Origin: Sparassis latifolia
Lineage: Eukaryota; Basidiomycota; Agaricomycetes; Polyporales; Sparassidaceae
Length of the DNA stretch: 64,000 bases
NCBI GenBank assembly: GCA_018466975.1
Contig: CM031557.1
Location: forward strand, 1,736,001 to 1,800,000
Reading direction: 5' to 3'
Positions 24,440 to 36,806 of the stretch are shown here, piece after piece (the stretch's first letter is position 1; the number at the start of each line of letters is the position of its first letter). The notes under the pieces are model-generated. The model made no database searches and was not told where the DNA came from. It saw only the letters and a list, made by a program, of their open reading frames with translations. Made by a program: the position numbers and the translations under genes.

Positions 24440-26425
24440 GCTCAGAAAGATTACATACGCTCAGAAGATACGAAAGAGCCATGCAAAGGCCAATAGGCCA
24501 TGGCGCATTGCGTACACAGAAGGGGCTTATAAGATATCTGCAGCAAGCGCGGAGGTATTTGCCCAATCATTGCGCGTGTCACCATTCCTTCCAGAACCTG
24601 TCTCTGGCGGTGGTACTGAGCAACTTCGTCCGGATAAGCGTGACCGCGCGCCTCATGATATCACACTCGTATCACACTCCCACTTCCCGAGGATCTGTCC
24701 TTACTTGACATAGAATTGTAACAGATGACAGGGACTACTGTTGTACAAAGTTGCGCCTCAAGCGACAACAACTGCGCGGCGAGTCGAGAGACCGATCTGG
24801 CAAACGGAGACATCGGCCGTGGGCGTTGACGGTGGGCGTTGAGAGAAAAGTCCACGGACCAACACGGGACTTGCCTGAATTGGTTCCCGATACGCGATTC
24901 GCCAAACGCTTCGGCGCAAACTGCGATTGGCCAGCGAGGCCGAATCTGCGATCGTGGAATCGAAAGAGTTCCGTATTCTCTGAGAGTTGGTACACAACCA
25001 GCGAGGCACCATTCGCGCGGCGTTGAAGGAAGCTACTGGGCGACACTCACAAGGTATGTCGTCTCAAAGCGTCAAAGTCAATGGGAAAAGCCCATCTACA
25101 TAGATTCACCGGCTACAAAGCATTTGACAAAAAGCACCAAAAGCGATCCGAGAAGAGCGCGGTGTCACCTAGGTGATCCGACGTTGCCGTCAGGACAATC
25201 ACAAGAACACGTACGACATCAGCACCGACCTACTGACAGTCTCCGATAGAAACCATTCAACATTCTGCAAGGTACGGTCGAACTTGCGCGTTCGCCCTTG
25301 ACGTTGTCTTTCAGAGAATCTTGACAAGCACGCACCCATACCAGGCAGCGCAGCGGCGAAGCCCGTGCGTCCTCAACATTCCGGCGGAAGCACGGGGAAG
25401 CATTTCATCCCTGCTTCCTATGTCATTGACCCTTTCTCAGGTGGTCTTGCCGGTTAAGAGAAGGGTAAAGTTGCATGGACGAGTGAAAAGACAACGACTA
25501 AAGAGGAAATATTGTTGGCTATGCCGCTGATAAGCACGCAAAGTACACTGGGGTGACGTTACCAGACTTTGGAAATTGAGACATCTCAAATTTACGGGTA
25601 GCACGCTGATGCCTGCCGTCTGAGCGACAGGTTATTGGTCAAAGGCAGCATGATCACCATGTCGCGAGATAGCTGGGTCAACGACATCAACGTCGGTGCA
25701 GCGAACAATAACAGGGCAGGCTCACAACGAAGTTCTCCCCAAGGTACCGCGCAGTTACTCCAGCGGTGGTCGAATATTCTTACGTTGTATAAGCTTCTCT
25801 TCGAATGGCAGATCCCCCAGAATCGTAAGAACAACTACCGGTTCCCAGGACCTGTTGAAAACACAAAGTCACGAAATGAGGTATCCAAACGATGAACTAT
25901 TACAACATTCTTGGGGTAGGACCCAATCTTCCATTAAAATTTTCCTACGGCTTGTCTGAAAACACCGCGGAGTCATGTGGACTGAGAGTTCTCGATGTCC
26001 GGCCTTCTAACACAACCAAGCCAAACTGGGCCAGCGGACTAGAACTTCGGGAGCAATGTACGGTCGAACGAACAAAAGACGCCACAGGGATTCAACGACA
26101 CCAAGGCTTGCAGCAGAGTGTGAGGCTAACTCACCCACGAATGGTTCGCCATGACAGTTTCTCCCACGTCGGAGTATACGGAATACTTCTTCGCGTCGGT
26201 ATGGTTCTGAGGAAGGAAGAAAGATGTGAGCGTGCACACTGAAAGGTCCAACTTCCCAAGCTGTTCACGACGTTCTCCCTGGATGTCTCCGAAATACACA
26301 AAGCACGCCAGTCGCTAACGGTCATGCGTGTCAATATGACATCAGAGGAATCGTGGAGCCAATGTGCTGTGTGGTATGATAGGCTGGACGGTAATACAGT
26401 AGCGGACCAATCGTACGCAACGCAA
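24440..26425. other. 2 kb without a recognisable gene
   Basis: Several open frames of 60-140 codons on both strands (24700-25250, 25590-25960), all motif-free and overlapping each other, which suggests chance. The part next to 24439 should hold the arrestin-like gene's promoter. Confidence 0.4.
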
Positions 26426-27061
26426 TCAGAAAGGTAGTCGGGTGTAGTTTGTATGGCGCGGTACACTTATAGGGCTCGGCCTCTTCCTGCGGTATGTCTG
26501 CGACACAGGGAGGAATCTGAGTGTAAATTCGAACACCACAATGAAGATAACACGTACCGTCTTGAAGCGTTCTATGCGCTTCGCCATACCCTTCATGAGC
26601 ATCTTGCGCTTCTCCTCTCTCTGCTCACGGGTCCTTTCCCACTTGTGCCCCTTGAACATCCTCCTCTTACCCGCATATAGCTTGTTCCCAATGTCCTGGC
26701 CAGGTACCTCCTTCTGCTTCAACTTGCCTTCCCATTCCAGCTCGTACTTGAAAAATTCCGAGCGGGCCAACACCTCTGGCTTAGCCACCTTCACCTCCTT
26801 AGCCTCTATTACTTCATCTACTCCGAACTTGAGTCCAGGAGGGAGAAGGTGCAGCGTGTTGCTCGCACGGGCGTTCTTGATGAGTTCCGCTTGTCGACGC
26901 AGCGAATATTTCGGTGGTGCCCACCGCCCGGTGTCAGGATTCTTGTGCGGCAAGAAGGGATTCCGTATTTTTAGAGAACTGTTCGCCGTGAGTGCGTCAA
27001 TTTTTGGGAGGGCGGAAAGCTCGCGAATGCGGAACCGCTTGATAGCCTGCAACGCCGCCAT
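26426..27061 (-). CDS. MRPL25: Mitochondrial large ribosomal subunit protein mL59
   Basis: Two exons, 27061-26558 and 26497-26426, with a 60-bp intron (GTACGT...CGCAG) that is open and a multiple of three. The product is 191 residues. It has the mL59 signature 'FRIRELSALPKIDALT', 'NPFLPHKNPDTGRWAPPKYS', 'LRRQAELIKNARASNTLHLL', 'AGKRRMFKGHKWERTRE' and a very basic tail ('RRKRPSP'). mL59 (yeast MRPL25) is a fungal-specific component of the mitochondrial 54S subunit. The start 'MAALQAIKRFR' has basic, alpha-helical character and may double as import signal. If the intron were retained, the end would gain 20 hydrophobic residues. Confidence 0.88.
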   Translation of the reverse strand: MAALQAIKRFRIRELSALPKIDALTANSSLKIRNPFLPHKNPDTGRWAPPKYSLRRQAELIKNARASNTLHLLPPGLKFGVDEVIEAKEVKVAKPEVLARSEFFKYELEWEGKLKQKEVPGQDIGNKLYAGKRRMFKGHKWERTREQREEKRKMLMKGMAKRIERFKTVRVIFIVVFEFTLRFLPVSQTYRRKRPSPISVPRHTNYTRLPF

Positions 27062-29539
27062 GGAGGTGAAAGCGCAGATATCACGAATAGTTACCGCGGC
27101 TTCAAGGTCAGATGTGTGTTAGTGATGAATTACGTAATTTCTAACCCACTTGTCTGCACCCGCACTCAGCAGGAGTTTGCCTCCTTCCTCGTCCCAATCC
27201 TCGGAAGCCGGGCGAACCCAAGACCAATCCTATATCATATATCTACCTCGCTGTTGTCAACAACAGATAGCACCTGTTATACAGTCTTTTTTTACTATCG
27301 ATTGTGCTGATGCTCTCAGGCGACATTCCGCACCCCGAGATCGTGTGGCGGCAGTTGCTCGCTAGCTTTACTATGTCAGACGACTCTGCGGTGGGCAATC
27401 TGTAGGCCTACATATTTTTGTGTGCGTTTGGAGAACTGTACTCTACTTATCGGATACAGGATTACGAACAAGATCAGTGGGGTAGAGAGAAGCTACATAC
27501 GCACACGAGTGTTTCACCGTGACCTTCTTCTCGCTCTGGAAGTACTTGCTCAGTGCGATTCACAGTCGCGTTGCACGGGCACGTCCAGAGAGAGAAGAAA
27601 GTGAAAGCGAAGTGATAAATGGCCAGAAGGAACAAGAAGGCCAGACGAGGATGCAAAGCAAGGGAAGGAACAAATTGGGGAGGGGGTCAAGAAATATTGA
27701 ATGCAAGAAAGCAGACAAGAACAGTGGAAAAAGACCTGCGCGTAAAAGGCGAGTGTGTTCAGTAGATCTGAGACCTGAATTTTTGTCAGCACTCAGATCG
27801 AGGATCGAATTGTGCACGAGAGATTCCATCAACATCTCAGAGTGCAACGATCCCAAGCCCCTGCGTGCCGAATCACAGAGAGAAGCGTCGAGCGGTTATC
27901 CAAGTGGCTATGTCAGGCCGACGAGGAAAAGAACGCTGAAGATGCTTCTCCCCAGAGGTAAGCCAAGCCGCATGCGATGCGCACACGGAGAAACACCGAT
28001 AGACACGGCGCATGCCCCGTAGGAGCACCGGCGCACGTCCTCGTATGTCCCGCTCAAGGCCGCTCTGGCAGGGGGGAGGGTGCTGCAGCCTTCAATGTGA
28101 GACCTACTCTTGTGGGCGAGTGAGGATGGGAGGTGTGTATGGGGGTTGATCGTTAGCCCGTGAAGTGGGTTCTCATTTTTGTACGTGAGTGGCGGAGTGG
28201 CTGACGATTGTCAGTGACAGCCTCGTGTTTAGCCTACCCTTCCCGTCAGCCTCTGCCGCGTCCCGTCCACATCACGTGTGGCTCAAACGTCCTGGCATCA
28301 CCGTGTCACTGTCAGACTATCCCGCGAGAACCATGGCGGACTACGCGCACATTACGACGTTCGAACCTATCGTCTTCCCTTGACATTAAGGGAGAATCAA
28401 GTCATTATCACTCGGAGTAACCGCTCCCGCAAAGGAACCTGCTGCGACTAGACCACGATTCATCACAAGAGTATGGGCAATTGCATCTCAATGATCCCTC
28501 CCCAAGAGACATACACGGTATACATGACTGTAAATACAACACTTGTCCGAAGCCAACCAAAGATTCACCGCTACCCATGCAGCTATCCATACACATGCTT
28601 GACCTATTCAGGTGAGGTTTGTTCTTCCCATATCGTTTGAAACATTGTTTCATCTTTGAGTGCCACGCTACGGGAATTAAGGCCGACAGCGTCGTGAGCA
28701 ACAATTTTCGGCTTCTCTGTGACGGTGTACTATCCGTCGTACCAAGAGAACGTAGCTGCACGTTTACCGCAGTCCTGGCCAGCGAGCCCACAGACGCAAT
28801 TACCAGAGCTGGTACCCTGTAGAGGCTGAAGCTGCGGAATAATTTAATCGTGCTCAAGACCGAGGGAATGTACTCTGGGTTTACACCCCAGGACCCACCG
28901 AACCTGAACCAGTGGTCGGCACAGGAGTGCCACTGGCCTGCTTTTATACGAGGGCCGCACGACGCGTCATGATAGCATTGTTCCTTCGTTGGAGATGAAA
29001 TCAGATGTCGAGATTGACCTCGATTTAGTCAACCGTCCAGATGATACGCTGAGCAGGTCAACGTGAAACGCCTAAAACATGTCATGGAGATAGGCAATAA
29101 CATTGAAGCATCCAGAAAGCAGAGCGTACAACGATAAACGTTGAGCGATGACCGTGGACGCGCCCTGAATGTGCCTCGGTCGCGCGGTGTCACGGAAGCA
29201 TGTGACGTTGTAACGTCGCGATAAACCGACGACACGTGCATCAATTTTACTGAAGGCAGCGGGGAGCGTAGAAATTAGCGTATCGTGACTGAGTTGGAAC
29301 AAATATGATCAAGCACACACGAAGAACATGACACGTAGTTCTGACTGAGATCAGAACAGGGTGAAATCGCCGTGGTCCTGCACCAGTGGTTGTGGGAACA
29401 AAGTTCGACATCAGCAACTAATTTCCTCGCCGTTGAAGGCAGATGAGGGTTCGGTTTCAAAGACAGAACAGAAATTCACCGCAGGCCTTGGGAGCTGGGT
29501 CATTGGAATTAAATATCAAGATTAGTAAAGTCAGATAGG
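27062..29539. other. 2.5 kb without a recognisable gene
   Basis: A purine-rich + strand stretch at 27519-28022 can be read as a basic 167-codon frame without motifs, probably compositional. The rest has only short frames. The first 100-200 bp next to 27061 should contain the mL59 promoter. Confidence 0.4.
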
Positions 29540-30661
29540 CTAGTGCGGAGGTTCATATTGCGAGTCAACGCCCTCGTATACACGATCCCGAACTACCCAA
29601 GGTCCGTTGAACCACAGCCGCTTTTGGAGCGCTAGGTACTCTACGACAGGCTTCGGTTCGTTCTGCTGATGCAACAAGGTGCCCCTCTTGGAGTAGACCT
29701 CGAGACTCTGCGCTACATCAGCAACCGCAGAATATGAAGGTACGCACAACTGACCTGTAGCGTATCGAACTTCACGAGTGCCTGAACCAGTAACCTGCTG
29801 CCCTCAACCCCCCGGTCCATGTTCCCTACTACCGCACGGATGCTTAGTACGCGGGATGGCGAGCGTTCGCCCATGAGTTTCCATTCATACACACGCGAGA
29901 GATCTTGGGCACGCGCAAGCTTCAGATAGTGTACTTGCTCTTCTCCCGCCGTCAGGTGCTTGATCGTTTTCTCGTCACGGCTGTCAGTGCTATCAGAAAT
30001 GACGGTAAGAGACGGACGCAATATCGGACCTCGCGACGGCTTCGTTCAGCCGCTTGTAGGTGTCGAGCGCGATCTTCCGGAACGGTGCGAGCCAGGTGGA
30101 GTCAGAGGTCGATTGCGCCCGGAAAACTTGCGGTGACCAAATGTTCTTGATATGCAATCCGGGAAACCCGTCATCCTTGGCTATCCTGTACATGCTGTGA
30201 CATAATACTTAAAGGCCAGCAAACGGACCGGGGCTGAGCGGGCATACGTGATGATATTGATGAACGCATTCCTCTGGGTCCTAAGAATGGCGGAGATATG
30301 GTCCCGCCACGTGGCATCCTTTTTGTACGACTTGTAGCTCGGGATGTGCAAGTCTTAAGCTTGTCGATTCAGGCGAGACTGACGACATAGTGGGTGCGGG
30401 CTTACCCATCGTTTCGACAGGAACCAACGACGGGTCGTAGCGCATGGTGCCACGCGAATATTGCAACAGCTCCATGAACTCCAGTGATTTCTCCTTCGGA
30501 TCTTTTGAGTCCTCTCGTGGTTTACTGTCGGGTTTCGAGATGGAAGCGTATGAGCGACGGAGACCGATCACGCATTGCGGCGGACATGGACAATGTCTAT
30601 GCTCGCTAATTCGCGAGACACGGGTGGCAAGGTTAAGACATTGTCGTGGAAGCCGGGACAT
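29540..30661 (-). CDS. mL45/Mba1-like mitochondrial protein (Tim44-like fold)
   Basis: Five exons (30661-30406, 30353-30248, 30194-30030, 29989-29755, 29707-29540) join in frame to 309 residues. I chose the start 'MSRLPRQCLNLATRVSRISE' because it opens a typical presequence rich in arginine and lacking acids, followed by 'RRSYASISK', a likely cleavage region. The mature part has 'IAKDDGFPGLHIKNIWSPQV', 'FRKIALDTYKRLNEAVAR', 'KTIKHLTAGEEQ', 'VYEWKLMGERSPSRVLSIRA', 'QALVKFDTLQSLEVYSKRG' and 'QKRLWFNGPWVVRDRVYEG'. This is the Tim44-like fold of mL45 and yeast Mba1, which dock mitoribosomes to the inner membrane near the insertase Oxa1. The short second intron (30195-30247) was inferred from frame continuity. 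Confidence 0.82.
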
Positions 30662-32219
30662 AGCGTCGATGTCGTGCGCGACGGAGACAATTTTTGAGGT
30701 TATACCCAGAAAATAAAGGCTTAACATTTGCAGATAAATATGTGCAAACATCAGGAAAAGTCAACTTTTATTTCCTTGATTAAGGAAAAGTAAGGAGATC
30801 CCTTCTCTTGTACCTAAAGCTAGATCAGTTCTCTACTCAGCCTGCCATGACTAGAGGTGAGTTTTGAGAGAAGGTCATAGCTCCGTACCATTGAGTGACT
30901 TCCGACCATGGTACACACAAATTTGTCTTCACATCATAAGATATAAATGTCTCTTTCTGCTATACATCTTCCAGTGTAATAGCGCCCAGTCTATTGAAAT
31001 AGTCTTATGATAAGTCTAGATGGCGGGGTCTTGAGTCCGAGTCGCTCAGCGTCCGCCGCAGCGTGCGCCCGCGCACCGTGCAACTTCTAAGTTTCCACCA
31101 TGAGCATACATGCTTCGGTGAATATAAAAAGGGATTATTTTCGACCCATCCACCACCGCCCCCAAACACTGCACACACTGCTAGCACACGCGCTAACAGA
31201 TCCTCGTGCATACACAGCACCTGCCCCTCACGGAAGCAGTGTAAATACTCGACAAGCTTGTTGTCCACACCATCAATTCATCGCACGCTAATGCGCTGCT
31301 CACAGAATCCGATGTCGCGATGCGCCGCGATGTAAATGCACCGACGTGCTCACCTCGTACACACGATGCGTCGCGCGCGCGGCGTGCTTTGGTATACTCG
31401 GCCGGTTCATACTAAGCCAGTGGCGCAGTCCGCGGGTGATGGACTGACGTGTGCCATACGTGGGTCGCAGGTGGCAGGCCCATCAAGTATCAGCTGGAGC
31501 AAGACATGGTACCTCAAAAAGCGCACCTCTACGTGTGATGCAACGGCTCACATTCGAAGTGACTGTGTCGACCTGCCAGCAGGGATGCTGATGGACTTGC
31601 CATTCCCACGTAGGAGTCTGACGATGCATTAATACAGGTGTTCCTCCAGGGCTGGGAGTTGCAGGGGTGTTCTCGGGGAGGGACCATACCATATTATATC
31701 TGTGCCTTCAATGTTTCAACACTGAGAGGAACACGTGTGCATAACAGATTCGCACCAGTGTCCAACGTACATGAGTTCAAAATGTGATAACCAAGCGAAA
31801 ACGTAGATATATGTATGATGTACCTCCATTTCATGTAAAAAATTGACTGCATGGTGAATTGGTTGGTAGTTCTGTTTTTTTTTCTCCGCTACAAAAATTG
31901 AGACAGTTCAGCAGAGTCCTCAGGTCATTAAACTTGAATTTTCCCCAACCTTGTCGTCAGGAGTGGAACAATGCCTTTCTAATGGTGGAAATTTATTTCA
32001 ACATTAGTCCTCGCTCGAATCCTACCGGCAGGGTAGTATGGAGGAGTGAAGGAATATTTACCGAGTGAGAGTTCCAACCTACTCGCCCAAAAGCGGTAAC
32101 AAGGACATAGCCGAGGTTTCCCGGCCGAACGCACGTGCCTCTTCCAGAAATTGCGCGTCGACGGCATCTTGCACTTCGTCTGCAACCACCACCATCTCTT
32201 AAGCACCCACTTAATTATC
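30662..32219. other. 1.6 kb without a recognisable gene; a possible truncated repeat end at 30750
   Basis: No gene recognised. At 30748-30790 the words CATCAGGAAAAGTCAACTTT and CCTTGATTAAGGAAAAG resemble the ends of the inverted-repeat elements at 48.9 and 50.4 kb, but the core is absent. The part just before 32220 is the promoter of the MIX17 gene. Confidence 0.35.
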
Positions 32220-32853
32220 ATGCCTGTACGTCTTTTTCTTGAATTCAATTGCCACAGAGTAACTCACAATTCTTGTCCACAGCGTCAGTCCCGCTCTCGC
32301 CCCGCTGCTCGACCTGCTGCTCCTCGGCCTGCAGCTCCAGCGCAGACCCGCAGTGCTTCTACCGCCGCCGCTCCTTACGCCGGTTCTGCAGCCCCGCATG
32401 CGCACCATGCTCCGCCTGTTCCTCCTCAGGCACAGACGCAGTCACGAGAGCCCGGTATGCTCGCGCAGATGGCCGCCACCGCTGGCTCAGTAGCGGTCGG
32501 CTCGACCGTTGGCCATGGTATTTCGCACATGCTTTTCGGCGGCTCTTCCTCCGCTCCTGCGCCCGTCGAGGCACAGGCACCTCCCGTTCAGCAGCAGCAG
32601 TCCTACCAATCCCAGGGTATTAGTTGCGATGTTCAGGCCAAGGGTGAGTATTTGACCTGATCTCGCGGTCAACCTATGGCTGATTAATCGTCTGGTGATT
32701 AGAATTCACGAAGTGCCTTGAGAAGGCTGACCTGCCTTCTTGCACTTGGTATCTCGAGCAGTTGAAGGCTGTGAGTAGCTTGTGCCTGTCTTCGTAACGT
32801 CGCTTGTTAAAATGCTGCATCTCCAGTGCCAGGCTGCCGCGGCGCCATACTGA
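32220..32853 (+). CDS. MIX17: MIX17/CHCHD2-CHCHD10 family twin-CX9C protein
   Basis: Four exons: a two-codon first exon (32220-32225), 32283-32643, 32703-32770 and 32827-32853, giving 153 residues. The N terminus is rich in arginine, alanine and proline ('RQSRSRPAARPAAPRPAAPA'), typical of this family. A central glycine-rich hydrophobic segment 'TAGSVAVGSTVGHGISHMLF' follows. The CHCH domain has cysteines at 117, 127, 136 and 146, two perfect CX9C motifs ('SCDVQAKEFTKC', 'SCTWYLEQLKAC'). Such proteins enter the intermembrane space by the Mia40 disulfide relay and influence cristae organisation and respiration. The two-codon first exon is unusual but forced by the frame. Confidence 0.93.
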
Positions 32854-33546
32854 ACCATACCATAGACTGTAGAGTCGATGAGATGATTACTTGGGTGTCT
32901 GCTTGCTGTGAACTCTGCGCTACGCAGTCTATCCAGCTCGTTCGCTCACAATATACTTACGTGATCTTTTGTTCGAAATCTCGCCGGAGATCCTGAGTGA
33001 ATAATCTCATCGTCCCACTGGTTGAGGGTGTGAATCCTGGACTATCGTGCATGATAATAGATGGACTTCCTGCAAGGCTGTGAGTAGACGCAGCCTAACA
33101 GCGAACGTTCATGCCGGGGCAAGAAAGCAGGCACTGTCGATCTCAGGATGCTGCTCGATCCTCGCCTCTTTTGCTATTTCTCTCCGTCTGTACTTGGTCT
33201 GTGCACTACCGGAATATACGCGCAGTGAAGATCGACGATACTCTGCCGATAAGCGTACATGTAATGTGTTTCTTCTATGGCATCGTCTCAATGAGTCTTC
33301 CTGATTTGGGCGAAAATCCTTGGTGCTGACGTAATGCACGCTGTCACGTTTCTGTGCACTGGGATTGTTGCCAGCTGCAGTCAGCCAGCTCAACGTTTTC
33401 TTTTCTTTCCGTCGACGTGCTGTCCTTTCCTCACGACCATCACCAAGGCTCTCTCCCCGCACTCGTTGAAGTGCGGCTTTTCTTTGCTGTTGCTCTGCTG
33501 AACGCTTCTCTGACTCGGCGCAGCTGTCTCGGTAGGCCCCGCTAAT
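32854..33546. other. Intergenic region between MIX17 and SEC62
   Basis: About 690 bp with no gene recognised. It should hold the MIX17 3' UTR and the SEC62 promoter. A pyrimidine-rich tract (CTTTTCTTTCCG...CCTTTCCTC) lies at 33390-33440. Confidence 0.45.
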
Positions 33547-34467
33547 ATGGAGCAGCAGGCTAGAGCTCCCCAGGATATCCGGAATGTTGTCGACTTTCTA
33601 CGCAGTAGCAAGGCTGGGATGAAGGTGCGAGTGGGCGTGCTGAATGGGAAGCGCTTAGACTATTTCAAAGGTGCGCGCGAAATCCTTCGGAGCGTGTCAT
33701 CCGCTGTACTCACCTGCCGCCCGTCACGCAGGCAAAGCCGCGATTAAAGCCCTCATGTCACCCGCATACGCCAAGCTGAAAAACGTGCCCCATGTTGCGT
33801 CCGAAGAGGACGCTCAGTCGCTGCTCCTCTCCATCATCCCCCTTGCCTTCTTCCTCCGCGTCGAGCGTGGCGCGCCCTCTGGCTCCTCCTCTTCCCCGAA
33901 GCACCTCCAAATCACGCAAATGCAGGTGTTCGCGCCGGGCGACTACTATGCATGGTTCTACGAAGGTTCACAGTGGACGACGTACCTCGGCGGCGTCGCG
34001 ATGGTCGCGATCATGCTTGCGGGCGTCATGTTTCCACTTTGGCCGCCCATCATGCGTCTCGGCGTGTGGTACATTAGCATGGGAGTCTTGGGCCTCATCG
34101 GCCTCTTCTTCGCGATCGCGATCGTCCGCCTCATATTCTACATCATCACCGTCATCGTCGCCAGCCCCGGGATTTGGATATTCCCAAAGCTATTCGCGGA
34201 CGTCGGCTTCGTATGTCCCTTTCTCTCATTCCCCCCTGCTGGGATCGCCGGCTGACATGTGTGCATGTGTAGGTCGATTCGTTCATACCCCTTTGGGAGT
34301 GGGACATCCCAAGGAAGAAGAGCAAGAAGAAACACGCGGAGAAGAGCGCGAAGGGGAAGGGCAAGGCGGTCGGGAACGGGGCGTACATCGAGGAGGTCCC
34401 GGACTCAGGCAGCTCGCGCCCAGAAAGCAGGAATGCCCGCGTGGAGGAGGTTCCAGACGATTCGTGA
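33547..34467 (+). CDS. SEC62: SEC62, ER protein-translocation subunit
   Basis: Three exons (33547-33670, 33732-34210, 34273-34467) give 265 residues. The cytosolic N-terminal domain reads 'NVVDFLRSSKAGMKVRVGVL' and 'GKRLDYFKGKAAIKALMS', typical of Sec62. Then come 'APGDYYAWFYEGSQW' and two membrane helices (about 124-145 and 150-190) separated by a short luminal loop ('PLWPPIMRLG'). The C terminus is cytosolic, with a lysine cluster 'PRKKSKKKHAEKSAKGKGK' and an acidic end. Sec62 joins Sec63 and Sec61 for post-translational import of small and weakly hydrophobic precursors into the ER; the basic clusters in yeast contact Sec63. It ends 89 bp from the convergent Mgr3-like gene. Confidence 0.92.
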
Positions 34468-34556
34468 TGCCCACACTCATATATATCTTACGCTGTATCT
34501 ATGTTCTATTCCCCTCCGATCCTGGATACATTTTCATCTGGGTTAACGATCGCGCG

Positions 34557-36136
34557 TCATTGTGATTGTGGGCTGTCCGAAGGGGCATTGGTGCCATTAC
34601 CACCGATTTGTCTCTCGATGGAGGTGCGCTCAAGACGTCGCAACGCCACTCGTGCCGCCATAGTGCCCTCACGCATCTTGATACGGTTCGCCTGGTCCAA
34701 GCTCTCCTTGAACAGCTCGCGCGACTGCTCGTGCTCGCCTCGCATCTAACACCGGCGGGAGAACGTGGGTGATCAGTTATGAGCGCACACAGCCGGAGCA
34801 GGCGAGAAACAGAAACAAGGCGCTGACCTCCAAGAGAGAGCCGATATTGAACATGACGGCAGCGAGCGCCTGCTCGCACGTCGCCAGCTCCTCAGCGCCG
34901 CCGCGCGCCTCCGCCTTTGTGCGCTCGATCGTGCCTCGCGCCTGTCGCGCCCACAGCTCAGCGCGCCTCCGGTTGTCTGGGGTCGGCGTGTCGCGGATGG
35001 TCAGCTCGGCAAGGTTGTTCATCAGCTGGGCACCTGCCATAGACTTTCAGCGCGCAGATGGTTGGGAGAAGCTTGTGCCCAGCAAACCTCGGCATTTTTC
35101 TTCGGTCGTGGAGGTTTTATTTGAGCCCGACGGCGGTACGAGCAGGTTGATGGCTTGCAAGTATAGCGGGACGGCGTACCTGCAAAATCAACTCAAATAT
35201 GACATTGAGGGTGATACGTCCGGACTCACTCTACCTTGCCACGCCGCGCGTAGAAGTTGCCCAGCGCCTCGAGCGGCGCTCCCAAAGTGGTCTTATTCAC
35301 CCACGGCGGCATTTCCAGCTCTGCCAGCATGAGGGGGACATCCGCTGGCTCGTCCCCGCCCACGTCCACCCCACGCTCCGGCTGCGCCTCCTTCAGGATT
35401 TTCATTAGCTCGCTCACAGCCCAGCTGAGCCACTGCTCCTCGTCCTCGAGCGGGAGCTGGTATGTCTCGGCCATCTCGCCGAGCTTCGACGCGATGGCGA
35501 CCGCGCGCATGCGCTCGGGACCAGAGAGGGGCACGCCCTGTTTGCGCAAGCGGGTGAATTGCTCGATCGCGTCGACGTACACGTCCCAGGCGGGCTGCGG
35601 GCGCTCGTGCGCTTCTAGCACCTCTGCAAGCGCGATAGCGATCCCGGACAGCTTGAGGTACGGGGACGTGCCGAAGTGCGAGAGCGAGAGCGTCTGGGCG
35701 GTGTCCCAGGCGCTGTGTCGTATTAGTCGTGTAGGAGATGTGAATAATAGAATGAAAGGGACGCGTACCGTTGGAAGAACTTCTCGCTCAGGGAGAGGTT
35801 ATCCTGACGTTTCGCCTTGACACCCGCTCGCAGGTCCGCACGCACCTCCTCAGGCCACATGGTGAATGCCGAGTAAAACTCGTACCTGCGCCCCGTGAAT
35901 TATGTTCGCCTGAGAGGAAAAGTAAGAGCATACAGGCCATAAGCGGTCGACACGACCCCCAGGGCAATCAGTGTGCCGAACATTGTCGATATCCGTGAGT
36001 CTGAACGAAGCCACGACCTCGAAGAAACGCCTCGAGTAGTTCTCCCGAAGAGTCCCGACAAATATGGCGGCGCAGGCCGACATGCCAGTTGTCGAAGGCT
36101 CCTTTTTGACAGTGCTCTTAATGTTGAAGACATCAT
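34557..36136 (-). CDS. Mgr3-like mitochondrial TPR protein
   Basis: The N terminus 'MMSSTLRALSKRSLRQLACR' is an arginine-rich presequence, followed by one membrane helix 'MFGTLIALGVVSTAYGLY' and a tetratricopeptide body: 'AEVLEAHERPQPAWDVYVDA', 'RMRAVAIASKLGEMAETYQL', 'APLEALGNFYARRGKVE', 'AELWARQARGTIERTKAEAR' and 'CEQALAAVMFNIGSL'. It ends with 'EHEQSRELFKESLDQANRIK' and a short polar tail. Introns of about 50-60 bp break the frame (near 35710-35770, 35885-35940, 35050-35230, 34750-34830). In yeast Mgr3 is an inner-membrane adaptor that helps the i-AAA protease Yme1 bind substrates; extension to this protein is inference. I preferred the internal methionine at 36136 over one 14 codons upstream because the presequence is then better. 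Its 3' end faces SEC62. Confidence 0.72.
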
Positions 36137-36806
36137 GGAAGTCGCCCAGCTCTGCCAGTCGAAATTCGACCGCTCCACTTCAGCGAGGGGTTAAGCAACA
36201 GTGTTACTGACCTTGAAATGAGCTAATTCCGTCTAACTAAGACCAGAGAATATAATCGTGTGCCCCAAATATTCCGCTAGTATCCAAGCTACCCGAGAGA
36301 TAGAGCTGTGTGCGGTCGAGACGAGTAAACGCGTGACCCCGTAACATGGCGCACTCTTGCCGTCACAAGTTTGTGACGACATCTCCCAGCGTTTCTCCCG
36401 TCGCTGCATATAATCAATGGGGCCTTGTGGCACTTGAAGCTTGAGGTTGCAAGCCGAAGCTTGTCTCCAGATGAGATGAAGAATTTTTTTCATATATGCT
36501 TCTGTCTCCTGCAGTCGACCTGGGCCGTGTTACCTCGCCCCTGCGTCTCCGAATATCCTTAGCCTGGAAGCTGCGCTATTCAAGTTGAGATGATAGCTGT
36601 CCAATTCACAGAACATACCAATATTAATGCCGTCTGCGCGCTATATCTAGGAAGGGCCTTCCGGGCCCGGGGCATTACTACTGCAACACTACTTCGTGTC
36701 GGCGCCATGAATGCATGACATTGAATGGAGGCCGCCCTCATTCTTGATGGCTGTTTCTCAACCACTAGTGCAGTGATCATGATCCATGCGGTATGGCGGA
36801 GGTGAT
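36137..36806. other. Stretch without a recognisable gene
   Basis: About 670 bp with only short motif-free frames. The first part should be the promoter of the Mgr3-like gene. Confidence 0.4.

Noticed and set aside
24735..25249. Overlapping 85-136-codon frames on both strands upstream of the arrestin-like gene.
   Set aside because: They mirror each other on opposite strands, lack motifs and show no splice chain, so chance openness is more likely.
27519..28022. 167-codon lysine/arginine-rich frame.
   Set aside because: It follows a purine-rich strand bias (GAAGAAAG, AGGAACAAG) that creates basic open frames by composition. No start context or homology support.
28189..28270. tRNA-like start (GGCGGAGTGGCTGACGATTGTCAG) resembling a serine/leucine tRNA.
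   Set aside because: No matching anticodon arm, T-loop (GTTCGAATC) or acceptor stem follows at the right distance.
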